A stretch of DNA of 64,000 nt from Cohnella zeiphila (GTDB lineage: Bacteria > Bacillota > Bacilli > Paenibacillales > Paenibacillaceae). Positions 8,769 to 18,551 of the stretch are shown here, piece by piece. Below the pieces are notes generated by a model that worked only from the letters and a program-made list of their open reading frames with translations, searched no databases and was not told the origin of the DNA. The stretch is taken from contig NZ_JACJVO010000005.1 in assembly GCF_014212055.1 (NCBI RefSeq), forward strand, positions 181,461 through 245,460, in the 5' to 3' direction. Position 1 is the first letter of the stretch. Each line of letters starts with the position of its first letter. Made by a program: the position numbers and the translations under genes.

Positions 8769-9257
8769 TTGGTTGTTCTGCTTTTTTATGTGCTCGCCGC
8801 ATTCGTAATAGCCGTCGATCAATTGTCCAAGTACTGGATTCGCGAACATCTGCTGATGGGAGAGTCCACGCAGATCTGGCAGGGCTTCATTCACGTCATT
8901 CGTCTGGAGAACACGGGAGCCGCCGGCAGCTCCTTTGAGGGATATGGACGGTGGTTCGTTCCGATTGCCGTTCTGATCGTTGCGGTCGTCATTTATTACC
9001 GCGGCAAAGGCAAGCTGAAAGGACGCTGGATGGAGATCGGCACCGCCTTTTTCGTAGGGGGAGCGATCGGCAACGCGATCGACCGCGTGCTGTTTAACGG
9101 GGTTACGGACTTTATCCAGCTTAAAGGGCAAGGCGGCGTCATGAATATCGCCGACATCTCGCTCAATATCGGAATGATCGTCGTTCTGCTGACGATGCTG
9201 TTCACGCGGCGCAAACCGACGTCCGCACCGACGATCGGTTCCTCTGAAGCTCGCTAA
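8769..9257 (+). CDS. lspA: Signal peptidase II (lipoprotein signal peptidase)
   Basis: LspA is the membrane aspartyl protease that removes signal peptides from lipoproteins. The protein of about 162 residues has four membrane helices, the N-terminal VDQLSKYW motif, and both catalytic Asp motifs, GNAIDR and MNIADISLN. No ATG is available: GGGGAGGAGG (8758-8767) is followed by TTG codons at 8769 and, upstream, 8754, so the exact start is uncertain by about 5 codons. A long hairpin at its end insulates it from the convergent GH51 gene. Several predicted lipoproteins in this window would be its clients. An AAATCGCGATTT palindrome at 8666-8677 lies in the upstream region. Confidence 0.92.
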   Translation: MVVLLFYVLAAFVIAVDQLSKYWIREHLLMGESTQIWQGFIHVIRLENTGAAGSSFEGYGRWFVPIAVLIVAVVIYYRGKGKLKGRWMEIGTAFFVGGAIGNAIDRVLFNGVTDFIQLKGQGGVMNIADISLNIGMIVVLLTMLFTRRKPTSAPTIGSSEAR

Positions 9258-9267
9258 CCTGCAAACG

Positions 9268-9302
9268 AACAAGCCTCCCCGATCGCCGGGGAGGCTTGTT
9301 TG
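9268..9302. terminator. Bidirectional terminator between lspA and the GH51 gene
   Basis: A perfect 13-bp stem, AACAAGCCTCCCC with GGGGAGGCTTGTT, flanks a 7-nt loop between two convergent genes and ends in a short T-run. Confidence 0.85.
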
Positions 9303-9305
9303 GCG

Positions 9306-10829
<1,524 letters not shown>

Positions 10830-10834
10830 TCATG

Positions 10835-10852
10835 ATTAATATTTATATTAAT
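10835..10852. promoter_or_regulatory. Perfect palindrome upstream of the GH51 gene, probable operator
   Basis: ATTAATATTTATATTAAT is a perfect palindrome (two 8-bp arms, TT centre) located 15 bp before the start codon of the GH51 gene in an AT-rich island of an otherwise GC-rich sequence. Position and symmetry fit a repressor or roadblock site. The regulator is not in the immediate neighbourhood. Confidence 0.5.
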
Positions 10853-10960
10853 TAGGTAATGAAAACATAATACATTCTATTATTAGCACGCGCTGCCCGG
10901 TTTTGGCAACGCTTTTTTTGTGAGGTTGCGTGTGAGAGAGGCCTGTGGAGGAGCTAAGTT

Positions 10961-11275
10961 GGCGGAAGTGGTGGAAGAGAGCAACCAGATTCGTCACATA
11001 GGCGGGGATTCGGCGGAAGTGGTGGAAGAGAGCAACCAGATTCATCACATGGGCGAGGATTCGGCGGAAGTGGCGGAAGAGAGCAACCAGATTCATCACA
11101 TGGGCGGGAATTCGACGGAAGTGGCGGAAGAAAGTAACCAGATTCATCACATGGGCGAGGATTCGGCGGAAGTGGCGGAAGAGAGTAACCAGATTCATCA
11201 CATGGGCGGGAATTCGACGGAAGTGGCGGAAGAAAGTAACCAGATTCATCACATGGGCGAGGATTCGGCGGAAGT
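10961..11275. repeat. Six 51-bp tandem repeats plus a partial seventh
   Basis: Six head-to-tail 51-bp units run from 10961 to 11266, followed by a 9-bp start of a seventh. Units share the core GAGAG(C/T)AACCAGATTC and alternate at the 3' part between GGCGGGAATTC and GGCGAGGATTC types. The period is a multiple of three, so the array is open in several frames (plus strand 17-residue unit with EESNQIHHMG), but no start with a ribosome binding site serves it. A related array with the same core and period lies at 63.7 kb. The remaining 260 bp to the next gene hold nothing I recognise. Confidence 0.85.
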
Positions 11276-11492
11276 CCTATAGTGCAAACATGGGAAAGAG
11301 GCACAGCGGTTGAGTTACATAGAGGAGAAACGGCACAAACGCGAGGAAGAGGTGCAATAGGTGGGCTACTTGCATAGGAGGCTGCGCCGCAACGTCGACG
11401 CCATCCTCCGCACGGTGCGAGCCGGGTTCCCCGGCAATAGAATCGGTTGAGTTCATAGCGGCAAGAAGAAGCCTAGCAGCCGCGGCGGCTCG

Positions 11493-11527
11493 AAAAGGGC
11501 GGTCCCGCTCGCGAGAGCGGTCCGCCC
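11493..11527 (-). terminator. Terminator of the LuxR/MalT-type gene
   Basis: Read on the minus strand, GGGCGGACCGCTC and GAGCGGGACCGCCC form a long stem with a 4-nt loop followed by TTTT, just after the stop codon of the regulator gene at 11536. Confidence 0.8.
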
Positions 11528-11535
11528 AAGGCGCC

Positions 11536-14133
11536 TCAGTCCGCTTCGAACAGGCGAAGCTCCTCCGCCCGGCGCAGCGCTTGAACCCGCGTGGATACGC
11601 CAAGCTTGGCGTAGATGCGCGATAGATACACCTTGACGGTTCCTTCCGTCAGATGGAGCCTTTCCGCGATCTCGCGATTCACGGCGCCGCGCACCGCTTC
11701 GAGCAGAACGGCGCGCTCCTTCGCGCTTAGCGGCTCCTGCAGCCGAGCCGAACGGGAGGCCGGCGGCTCTTTCTGCGGGAACGCGGCCAGCACCCGCTCG
11801 ACGTAGCCGACGGACGGCGCCGCGGCTTCCGGTTCTCCGGGCGACGGCTGCTTGACGCGCAGGTCCCGATACTGCTGCAGCAAAGACTGCATGGACTCCC
11901 CTTCGTCCAGGTAAGTCCGGATATATCCGCTGGCTTCGCTCAGCGCCAGCGCCTCTCCCAGATGACGGAGAGCCGCCGCGCGGTGGCCCCGCTGCGCTTC
12001 CAGCAGCGCCTGCAGCGCCGAAATCTCGACGAGGCCGATCAGGCTGCCGTCGGCTCCGCTTTTTTGCCGAAGCGGGTCCAGCAAACGCAGCGCGTCCTTC
12101 TCCTTGCGCCGGGCTCCGAGAAGCCGGGCGAGCGCCATGTATTCGGTCATTCTCAGCAGGGAGATTTTGCCCGGCTGCAGCTCCAGCCCGGACAGCTCCT
12201 TGTCGGCGCGGGCCGGATCGCCTTCGCGAACGTGAAGGTACGCCGCGAAAGCGCGCAGCGGACGAAGCCATTGGGCTTCGTCTTCCCCCGCCCCCCGCAT
12301 CTCCTCGATCGCTTCGTTCAGAATCGCCCACGCCGCTTCCTTTTGCCCGAGAGCCCATTGAATTCGCGCCGCCGTCAGGCGGTTCGGCACATACAGCCCG
12401 GCGATCCGCTGCCGGCGCGCGATCGGTTCGACCCGGCGCACGAGCGCCTCGCTGTCTTCCAGCCGGTTCCATTCGTAATACCCTTCGCTCAGGGACTGGA
12501 TAATGTACAGCGTAAACAGCGCGTTTCCCCAGCCATGGGCTTCCATGATTCCGGTAATTCGCTTCGCGATCTGTTCCGTCTCCACATTCTGCACGCCGCG
12601 CAGGCCGAACAGGGTCCGTCGGACGAACGGCTCGTTCGAATTATAGTTAAAGTGGTAAAATATCGGGTTCTCCGGAAGCATGCCGGGCAGCTGCTCGGCG
12701 TAAGCGTACCACTGCTCGTAACGTCCGCTTGCGAACGCCCAATTCACTTTGACGAAAAACAACCCGCTCTGCAGCTCGCGAAGAGCCTCTCCGGAAGCCT
12801 CTTCGGCCGCCTCCCTCTCCAAGCGCGCCAGCTCCCGCTCCGCCGGCTCGATCTGACCGGTCACGATGAGCAGGAAAGCGTGCAGCGTCGCCAGAGAATG
12901 CGTCATGGCGTCTCTGGGAACCGACTGCATCCAGCGAAGCAACGTGGCCAGCTCGCCTCGGCGAAGAACGGATTCGACGTGCCGTTCCAGCAGCCGAACG
13001 GCCAGATCGTGGTCTCCGGCCGCGAGCGCATGCTCCACCGCATCGTCCGGCATGCCGCGTCCGGAAAGATGAACGGCCGCCTGCCGATGGAGATCGGGCC
13101 ATAGACCGGGCTCGTGCTGGCGGACATAATCCTGCAGGAACTGGCCGAACAGGTGGTGGTAACGGAACCAGGCCCCCGAATCGTCAAGCGGGGTGAGGAA
13201 CAAGTTGCGCCGTTGAAGCTCGTCCAGCGTTCGCAAGCCGTCCTTGCTATCGGTCATCGCGTCGCAGGCCTCCGCGTCGAAGCGGGAGAGAACCGAGGTG
13301 CGCAGCAAAAAGCCGCGAAGACGTTCCGGCAGCCGCTCGAACACTTCATCCAGCAAATACTGCATCAGGTCGCGGTTCGTCCCGCGCCCGCGATCGAAAA
13401 AAACATCCGGATTCGGATGCTCGCTTAAGGACACGGAGATCAGCTGCAGACTGGCGGCCCAGCCCTCCGTCCAATCCATCAATTGGCCGATTCTATCGTC
13501 GGTAAGCGTAAGGCCGGCCGCTTGCAGGCAAAATTCCCTCGCTTCCTCCGGCGTAAACGAGAGCTGCTTCGCCGTCAGCAGATGGCGCTGTCCTCTCGCA
13601 TTCCATTTGGAGGTCGATAGCGGGAGCTCGGAACGGCTCGCGACGACCAGGTGAACCGGGTCGGGGAGCCGGTCGATGAAATAGCTCAGACTATCGTGAA
13701 TGAAAGGGTCGGCGATGACTTGATAGTCGTCCAGAACGACCGCGAGCGGACTTTCGGCCTCCTCGAGACCGCTCAGCAGCGCGTCGAGAATGCCGCCGAT
13801 GCTTACGTTCGGATAGGCGCGGAGCAGGGGCGTCAGCCGGTCGGCCGAGCCGGGAGAGACGGCGGCGTAGACCGACTGGCTCACATATCGCCAAAACTTG
13901 ATCAGATCGTTGTCGGTCTCGTCGAGGGAATACCAGGCGACCGGATCGGCGGATTGACGCGCCCATTGGCTGAGCAGCGTCGTTTTGCCGAAGCCGGCGG
14001 GGGCGTGCACGAGCGTAATCCGGCCGCTGGAGCGGGCGCGGTCCAGGCGCTCCGTCAGGCGGGCCCGGTGCAAGCCTCCCGCCCGGGGGACCGGTGGACG
14101 GATTTTGGTTCTCAGGATGATCTCTTGGTTCAC
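11536..14133 (-). CDS. LuxR-family ATP-dependent regulator (MalT/LAL type)
   Basis: This 865-residue protein has the architecture of large ATP-binding LuxR regulators. It has an N-terminal STAND/NACHT-like ATPase with a Walker A motif (PAGFGKTTLL, about residues 45-55) and a Walker B-like LAVVLDDYQVI, a long helical TPR-like middle (about 400-780), and a C-terminal LuxR helix-turn-helix (about 800-860; LSAKERAVLLEAVRGAVNREIAERLHLTEGTVKVYLSRIYAKLGV). Such proteins activate transcription after ATP and inducer binding, as MalT does. The start is the GTG at 14131-14133, preceded by GAGGTGAG. It diverges from the SLH surface-protein gene over 150 bp, which makes that gene a candidate target. The inducer is unknown. 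Confidence 0.88.
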   Translation of the reverse strand: MNQEIILRTKIRPPVPRAGGLHRARLTERLDRARSSGRITLVHAPAGFGKTTLLSQWARQSADPVAWYSLDETDNDLIKFWRYVSQSVYAAVSPGSADRLTPLLRAYPNVSIGGILDALLSGLEEAESPLAVVLDDYQVIADPFIHDSLSYFIDRLPDPVHLVVASRSELPLSTSKWNARGQRHLLTAKQLSFTPEEAREFCLQAAGLTLTDDRIGQLMDWTEGWAASLQLISVSLSEHPNPDVFFDRGRGTNRDLMQYLLDEVFERLPERLRGFLLRTSVLSRFDAEACDAMTDSKDGLRTLDELQRRNLFLTPLDDSGAWFRYHHLFGQFLQDYVRQHEPGLWPDLHRQAAVHLSGRGMPDDAVEHALAAGDHDLAVRLLERHVESVLRRGELATLLRWMQSVPRDAMTHSLATLHAFLLIVTGQIEPAERELARLEREAAEEASGEALRELQSGLFFVKVNWAFASGRYEQWYAYAEQLPGMLPENPIFYHFNYNSNEPFVRRTLFGLRGVQNVETEQIAKRITGIMEAHGWGNALFTLYIIQSLSEGYYEWNRLEDSEALVRRVEPIARRQRIAGLYVPNRLTAARIQWALGQKEAAWAILNEAIEEMRGAGEDEAQWLRPLRAFAAYLHVREGDPARADKELSGLELQPGKISLLRMTEYMALARLLGARRKEKDALRLLDPLRQKSGADGSLIGLVEISALQALLEAQRGHRAAALRHLGEALALSEASGYIRTYLDEGESMQSLLQQYRDLRVKQPSPGEPEAAAPSVGYVERVLAAFPQKEPPASRSARLQEPLSAKERAVLLEAVRGAVNREIAERLHLTEGTVKVYLSRIYAKLGVSTRVQALRRAEELRLFEAD

Positions 14134-14282
14134 GGTCTCACCTCGGATGCAAGGTCTCGTGTATGTAGGAACGGATGGCGGATATTCGACATTTTTTTTG
14201 AACGAGTTAACCAAAGTGAGTCGTTTTTGAAAGATTGCTAGTCTATTATACCTCACGGACTCGATTCTTGACGAAGAGGATG

Positions 14283-16931
14283 ATGATAGTGGGAAGATTT
14301 TATAGACGGTGGAAAATCGCTCTCGGCGCTCTTTCGCTGCTGCTCGCGGTATCGGGCTGGACGGGCGCGGTCTTCGCGGCGCCGGCGGCTTCCGGCAGCA
14401 ACGCCGCCGGCCATTGGGCCGCTTCCACGCTCCAGAAGTGGGAGGATGCGGGGCTGCTGACCGGCGACGGCAGCGGCAATCTGGAGCCGGACCGGAACGT
14501 GACGCGCGCGGAGTTTCTGTCGCTCGCCAACCGGGCTTTCGGGCTGACCGCGACGGCGGCGGCCTCGTTCAAGGACGTGCCGGCCGCGGCTTGGTACGCG
14601 GGCGAGCTCGGCAAAGCGGTTCAAGCCGGTTACGTATCCGGCTATACGGACGGGACGTTCCGCCCGTCGCAAGCGGTGACGCGGCAGGAAGCGGCGGCGA
14701 TGCTGGCCGGCTTGGGCAAGCTGCGGGACGCGTCCGCGGCGGCGGAGGCGGACGGCTACAAGGACGCCGCCTCGATCGGCGGACGGAGCCGCGGCGCGGT
14801 CGGGGCGTTGAAGTCGGCCCGCGTGCTGGAAGGCTTCGCCGATGGAACGTTTCGTCCGAACGCTCCGTTGACGCGGGCGGAGGCCGTGGTGGCGCTGGAC
14901 CGGCTGCTGCGGGCGACGGCAGCGAAGGACGCGGTATACGACAAGGCGGGGACGTACGGGCCGGAGATCGGTTCCGAGGAGATCGCGGGGAACGCGGTCG
15001 TGAAAGCCCCGGGAGTTACGCTCCGAAACCTGACGATCAAGGGCGATCTGCTTCTCGATCAGGCGATCGGAGAGGGAGACGTTACGCTGCAGAACGTTAC
15101 GGTCGAAGGGAAAACGACCGTAGCCGGCGGCGGGGAACATAGCGTTCATCTGATCGATTCCCGTTTCGGGTCGCTGACGGTGAACAAGCCGGACGGGAAA
15201 ATCCGCCTGGTGACCGAAGGCAAGACAATTATCGTTCAGTTGGAAGTCCGGTCCGAGTCTTTGTTCGAGATGGGGTCCGACTCTTCGGTCGAGACGCTGA
15301 CGGTTTATGCCGTGATCCAAGTAACGGGACAAGGGCGTATCGCTCATGTGACGCTGCACGTGTTGGGCTCTTCCTTCGAGCGCCAACCGGGAGAAGTGGA
15401 GCAGGCAAGCGATATTCCGCCGGCTTCCGGCAATTCCGGCGGTTCGAACGCGGGAACGGGCGGTTCTTCCGGGAACGGCGGCAGCAACGGAAGCGGGGGC
15501 ACATCCGACCCGGCTCCCGCGATCGCCGGCGTGGAAGACGGCAAAACGTACACGGCTTCCGCAAAGCCGGCCAGCGCGGACACGGATATCGCCGGCGTGA
15601 CGCTGACGAAGAACGGCGAGCCGGTCACCGGCTATGAGCTGGGAACGGCCATCTCGGAGAACGGAGATTACGTGCTGACCGTAACGGACAATGGCGGCCA
15701 TGCAACGACGGTTCATTTTACGGTCGCGATCCCCGTCGATCTGCCGCCGGCGATCTCTGGCGTCGCGGACGGCGAGACGTACACGGCGGCGGTAACGCCG
15801 GCCAGCGAAGACGACGATATCGCCAATGCAACGCTGACGAAGAACGGCGAGCCGGTCGCCGGCTACGAGCTGGGCGCGGCGATCTCGGAGAACGGCGACT
15901 ACACGCTGACCGTAACGGATAACGGCGGCCATGCAACGACGGTTCATTTCACGGTCGCGGTCCCCGTCGATCTGCCGCCGGCGATCTCCGGCGTCGCGGA
16001 CGGCGAGACGTACACGGCGGCGGTGACGCCGGCCAGCGCGGATACGGATATCGCCGGAATAACGCTGACAAAGAACGGCGAGCCGGTCGCCGGCTACGAG
16101 CTGGGCGCGGCGATCTCGGAGAACGGCGATTACGCGCTGACCGTAACGGATAATGGCGGCCATGCAACGACGGTTCATTTTACAGTCGCGATCCCGCCGG
16201 TTCGGATCGTTCCCGACCTTTCGAATCTCGACCCGCAGTCTCGCAACGTCAATCTTTCGATTCGGATCACGAACACGGGACCGGATATCGAGAATGCGCT
16301 CTACGGCGTTCGGATGACGGTTCCCGGATATGATATGTACGATAAGGTTTGGGTTTCCTACGACGACGATGGCGATTCGTTCACGCTGGATCGGGCGGAA
16401 GAAGGCTCGGACGAATTTGTCGGGTACTTCTCTCCTACGGGAGAACCGTTTACGCTTGCCAACGGTACGGATCAGACTGCCGATTTTACCATCGACCTGG
16501 GCTATTATACGGAGCCGAGGACGGTAAACCTCTCCGCCTGGGTCGCGGACGCCGATGCTCCGGATGAAGCGGATGCCCTCTATCGGATGAATCCGATCGA
16601 TATTCCGCTTCAACCGAACTATATCGGGCCGATCGACGACTTGGAGGTCGCGGGAGTTGCAGAAGATACGGTCACGCTTCGCTTCCCGGAACCGGCTGAG
16701 GCCGACAGCTACGAGGTTTGGTACAAAATCAACAGCGATGCGTGGAGCTGGGTTACGGCCTACCCCGACGCGAACGAATACGTCGTCGATCCGGTGACGA
16801 AAACCGTGACGGTAACGGTTCATCCTATCTATGGCTCGGATGTCGAATACATGTTCAAGGTATACGTCAGCGGCGGCTTGTACGACGGAGAATCGAATAC
16901 GGTAACCGCAACGCCAAGCTCCGAGGGATGA
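14283..16931 (+). CDS. SLH-domain cell-surface protein with three tandem repeats
   Basis: This protein of about 882 residues begins with a signal peptide (about 1-33). Three S-layer homology domains follow (about 38-215; GYVSGYTDGTFRPSQAVTR and VLEGFADGTFRPNAPLTR are typical), which bind pyruvylated cell-wall polymer. Next come a beta-helix-like segment (240-360), a Gly/Ser/Asn linker, three 77-residue repeats encoded by 231-bp near-identical units, a beta-sandwich region, and a final fibronectin-III-like domain. No catalytic domain is evident, so it may be a structural or adhesive surface protein. Starts at 14280, 14283 (ATG) and 14289 (GTG) share one GAAGAGG; spacing favours 14289 and codon type favours ATG. 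Confidence 0.85.
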   Translation: MIVGRFYRRWKIALGALSLLLAVSGWTGAVFAAPAASGSNAAGHWAASTLQKWEDAGLLTGDGSGNLEPDRNVTRAEFLSLANRAFGLTATAAASFKDVPAAAWYAGELGKAVQAGYVSGYTDGTFRPSQAVTRQEAAAMLAGLGKLRDASAAAEADGYKDAASIGGRSRGAVGALKSARVLEGFADGTFRPNAPLTRAEAVVALDRLLRATAAKDAVYDKAGTYGPEIGSEEIAGNAVVKAPGVTLRNLTIKGDLLLDQAIGEGDVTLQNVTVEGKTTVAGGGEHSVHLIDSRFGSLTVNKPDGKIRLVTEGKTIIVQLEVRSESLFEMGSDSSVETLTVYAVIQVTGQGRIAHVTLHVLGSSFERQPGEVEQASDIPPASGNSGGSNAGTGGSSGNGGSNGSGGTSDPAPAIAGVEDGKTYTASAKPASADTDIAGVTLTKNGEPVTGYELGTAISENGDYVLTVTDNGGHATTVHFTVAIPVDLPPAISGVADGETYTAAVTPASEDDDIANATLTKNGEPVAGYELGAAISENGDYTLTVTDNGGHATTVHFTVAVPVDLPPAISGVADGETYTAAVTPASADTDIAGITLTKNGEPVAGYELGAAISENGDYALTVTDNGGHATTVHFTVAIPPVRIVPDLSNLDPQSRNVNLSIRITNTGPDIENALYGVRMTVPGYDMYDKVWVSYDDDGDSFTLDRAEEGSDEFVGYFSPTGEPFTLANGTDQTADFTIDLGYYTEPRTVNLSAWVADADAPDEADALYRMNPIDIPLQPNYIGPIDDLEVAGVAEDTVTLRFPEPAEADSYEVWYKINSDAWSWVTAYPDANEYVVDPVTKTVTVTVHPIYGSDVEYMFKVYVSGGLYDGESNTVTATPSSEG
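15507..16199 (+). repeat. Three in-frame 231-bp tandem repeats
   Basis: Units start at 15507, 15738 and 15969, each exactly 231 bp (77 codons). The second and third differ at only a few bases, which implies recent duplication or ongoing gene conversion. Each encodes a unit containing LTKNGEPV, GYELG, AISENGDY and VTDNGGHATTVHFTV, likely one Ig-like beta-sandwich. Confidence 0.9.
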
Positions 16932-16943
16932 AAAAATGAAAAA

Positions 16944-16986
16944 ACAGCCCGGGAAATCGGCTCCAAGCCGATCCTCCCGGGCTGTC
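16944..16986. terminator. Bidirectional terminator
   Basis: ACAGCCCGGG (from 16944) pairs with CCCGGGCTGT (to 16985), and inner ATCGGCT pairs with AGCCGAT. The hairpin lies between the convergent SLH and BNR-repeat genes and has A-rich and T-rich flanks. Confidence 0.8.
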
Positions 16987-16992
16987 TCCTTG

Positions 16993-18294
16993 TTATTCCG
17001 GCTTCGCCTTTTCGAAAGCATGAACCTTCTTCCATTGAACGCCGCCGTCGGCAGAGGTATACAGGACGGGCGACGCTTCGTTCTCGGTCGTGATCAGCCA
17101 GACGTGCTTGGCGTCGGTCGCGGCGACGAACTGCGTGCCATAGCCGCCGAATTCGTCCTTGCGGACCGCCCACGACTTGCCTCCGTCGGTCGTCTCCATG
17201 ACGCTGTTCGGCTGATCGCAAGCCGAGCATTGACGTCCCATAAAAGCCGTCTGCGGGTTGACGACGTACAGATCTCCGGGGCCGGCGCTGCTGTCGTCCG
17301 GGACGGACTCGTCATCCATCTTGAAGCCGGGTGCGGGGCCTGAACCGGCTCCGTTCCTCCAGGCGGAAGGCAGCCAGCTCTTGCCGCCGTCGGCCGTATG
17401 GAACAGCGAGTAGGACGTCTGCGACATGCCGGACCCGCCGATCAGCTCGATCCAGGCGTCGTCTTTGCCGGTCGAACGGATGACGGCGCCGTTCAGCTCG
17501 GCCGTGTTGGTGCGGGTAAAGACGTTTTTCCACGTCTTGCCGGCGTCGGACGTATGCAGGAAGTAGAATTTCCCGTCGCCCTTCTGCACGGCCCAGCCGT
17601 TGGCTTTGTCATGGAAGTAGACGTCTCCGACCGCATGGGACGGCACGCTCAGCTTCGTCCAGGTTTTGCCGCCGTCGGTCGTCATCGCGTTGCCGCTGAA
17701 CGCCGTCGTATCGGACGTGAAGTGCAGGAAACCGTCGTTCGGCACGGTGCCGACCTTGCTCCAGTGCGCGCCGCCGTCGGTAGAGCGAATGAGCGTAACG
17801 CCGCTTCCGCTTCCGCCCACGACCGTCGCCCACACTTTCTGGCTGTTCAGCGCGAACAGCTGATGGATCTCGTCGGACCCTTGCGAATACTGAACGGTCC
17901 AGCGGGCTCCGCCGTCGTCGGTACGGGCGATCCAGCCTTTCCCGCCGACCCAGCCGATCTTGTCGTCCGCCAAGCGAAGCGCGGTCACTTGCCCCATGTA
18001 TGCCTTCGGGGCTTCGGAGCTGACCGGCGTCGTTTGCGGAGCGGAGGAAGCCGTGTCGCCGCCGGAAGAAGAATCCGTCGGAGCCGCGGAATTCGAATCG
18101 TCTGCCGTGGAGGACGAAGGACTGGCCGAAGGGTCCGAAGACGGAGAAGCGGACGCGGTCTGGCTCGAACCGGGGCTGGATCCCGAATTGCCGGAAGCCG
18201 TTCCGCCCGAACTTTGACAGCCCGATATCGTAAACGCGAGCGCAAGCGTCATGAGCAGCGCGCCTGCTCCCAAACCTTTTTTCTTTAACATCAT
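16993..18294 (-). CDS. BNR/YCF48-like beta-propeller lipoprotein
   Basis: This 433-residue protein begins with a lipoprotein signal (KKKGLGAGALL to lipobox ISGC at about residues 19-22) and a long Ser/Gly/Pro-rich linker. The rest is a beta-propeller of repeated sialidase/YCF48-type strands: RTDDGGARW, RSTDGGAHWSK, MTTDGGKTWTK, HTSDAGKTWKN, HTADGGKSW, ETTDGGKSW and TSADGGVQW, seven in all. It should be anchored to the outer face of the membrane. Propellers of this kind bind proteins or glycans, and no catalytic residues are visible. I place the start at the ATG pair at 18289-18294, since a longer frame would put the signal peptide inside the protein. Confidence 0.82.
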   Translation of the reverse strand: MMLKKKGLGAGALLMTLALAFTISGCQSSGGTASGNSGSSPGSSQTASASPSSDPSASPSSSTADDSNSAAPTDSSSGGDTASSAPQTTPVSSEAPKAYMGQVTALRLADDKIGWVGGKGWIARTDDGGARWTVQYSQGSDEIHQLFALNSQKVWATVVGGSGSGVTLIRSTDGGAHWSKVGTVPNDGFLHFTSDTTAFSGNAMTTDGGKTWTKLSVPSHAVGDVYFHDKANGWAVQKGDGKFYFLHTSDAGKTWKNVFTRTNTAELNGAVIRSTGKDDAWIELIGGSGMSQTSYSLFHTADGGKSWLPSAWRNGAGSGPAPGFKMDDESVPDDSSAGPGDLYVVNPQTAFMGRQCSACDQPNSVMETTDGGKSWAVRKDEFGGYGTQFVAATDAKHVWLITTENEASPVLYTSADGGVQWKKVHAFEKAKPE

Positions 18295-18501
18295 GAACAC
18301 CGCCCTTTGCTGTTGTACGCCTAACCTTTCGTTAACCGTCCACCCCTTAGACGAATCGAACCCGGGGAGGGTTGCAGCGCCGGGAGAGGCGGGACGGCCT
18401 AAAAACGGCAGTCCGACAGGAGGCGTGCGCTCCAAAAAAGACTGAGGGGGCGATTGGCGCTTCTGTGCTATAATGAAAGGCATTGTCCTGGCTTAAGGGG
18501 A

Positions 18502-18540
18502 CCGCGGTTCGGGAACTCCCGCGTTATCAAAACTAGGAGG
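18502..18540 (+). promoter_or_regulatory. PreQ1-I riboswitch controlling yhhQ
   Basis: The stem CGCGG (18504-18508) with CCGCG (18519-18523) encloses a TTC-started, C-rich loop. It is followed by an A-rich tail (TTATCAAAACTAGG) that runs directly into the ribosome binding site AGGAGG. This is the layout of the small preQ1-I aptamer, in which the tail folds back into the loop when preQ1 binds and hides the Shine-Dalgarno. The next gene is a queuosine-precursor transporter, a known target of this riboswitch class. Motif recognition is by eye. Confidence 0.75.
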
Positions 18541-18551
18541 AAGCTTTTTAG

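Noticed and set aside
10961..11275. Possible CRISPR array
   Set aside because: Units are directly adjacent 51-bp repeats without unique spacers, and no cas genes are present.
10920..11282. Open frame of about 120 codons through the 51-bp array (EESNQIHHMG repeats)
   Set aside because: No ribosome binding site, no ATG, and several frames on both strands are open only because the repeat length is a multiple of three. Described as a repeat instead.
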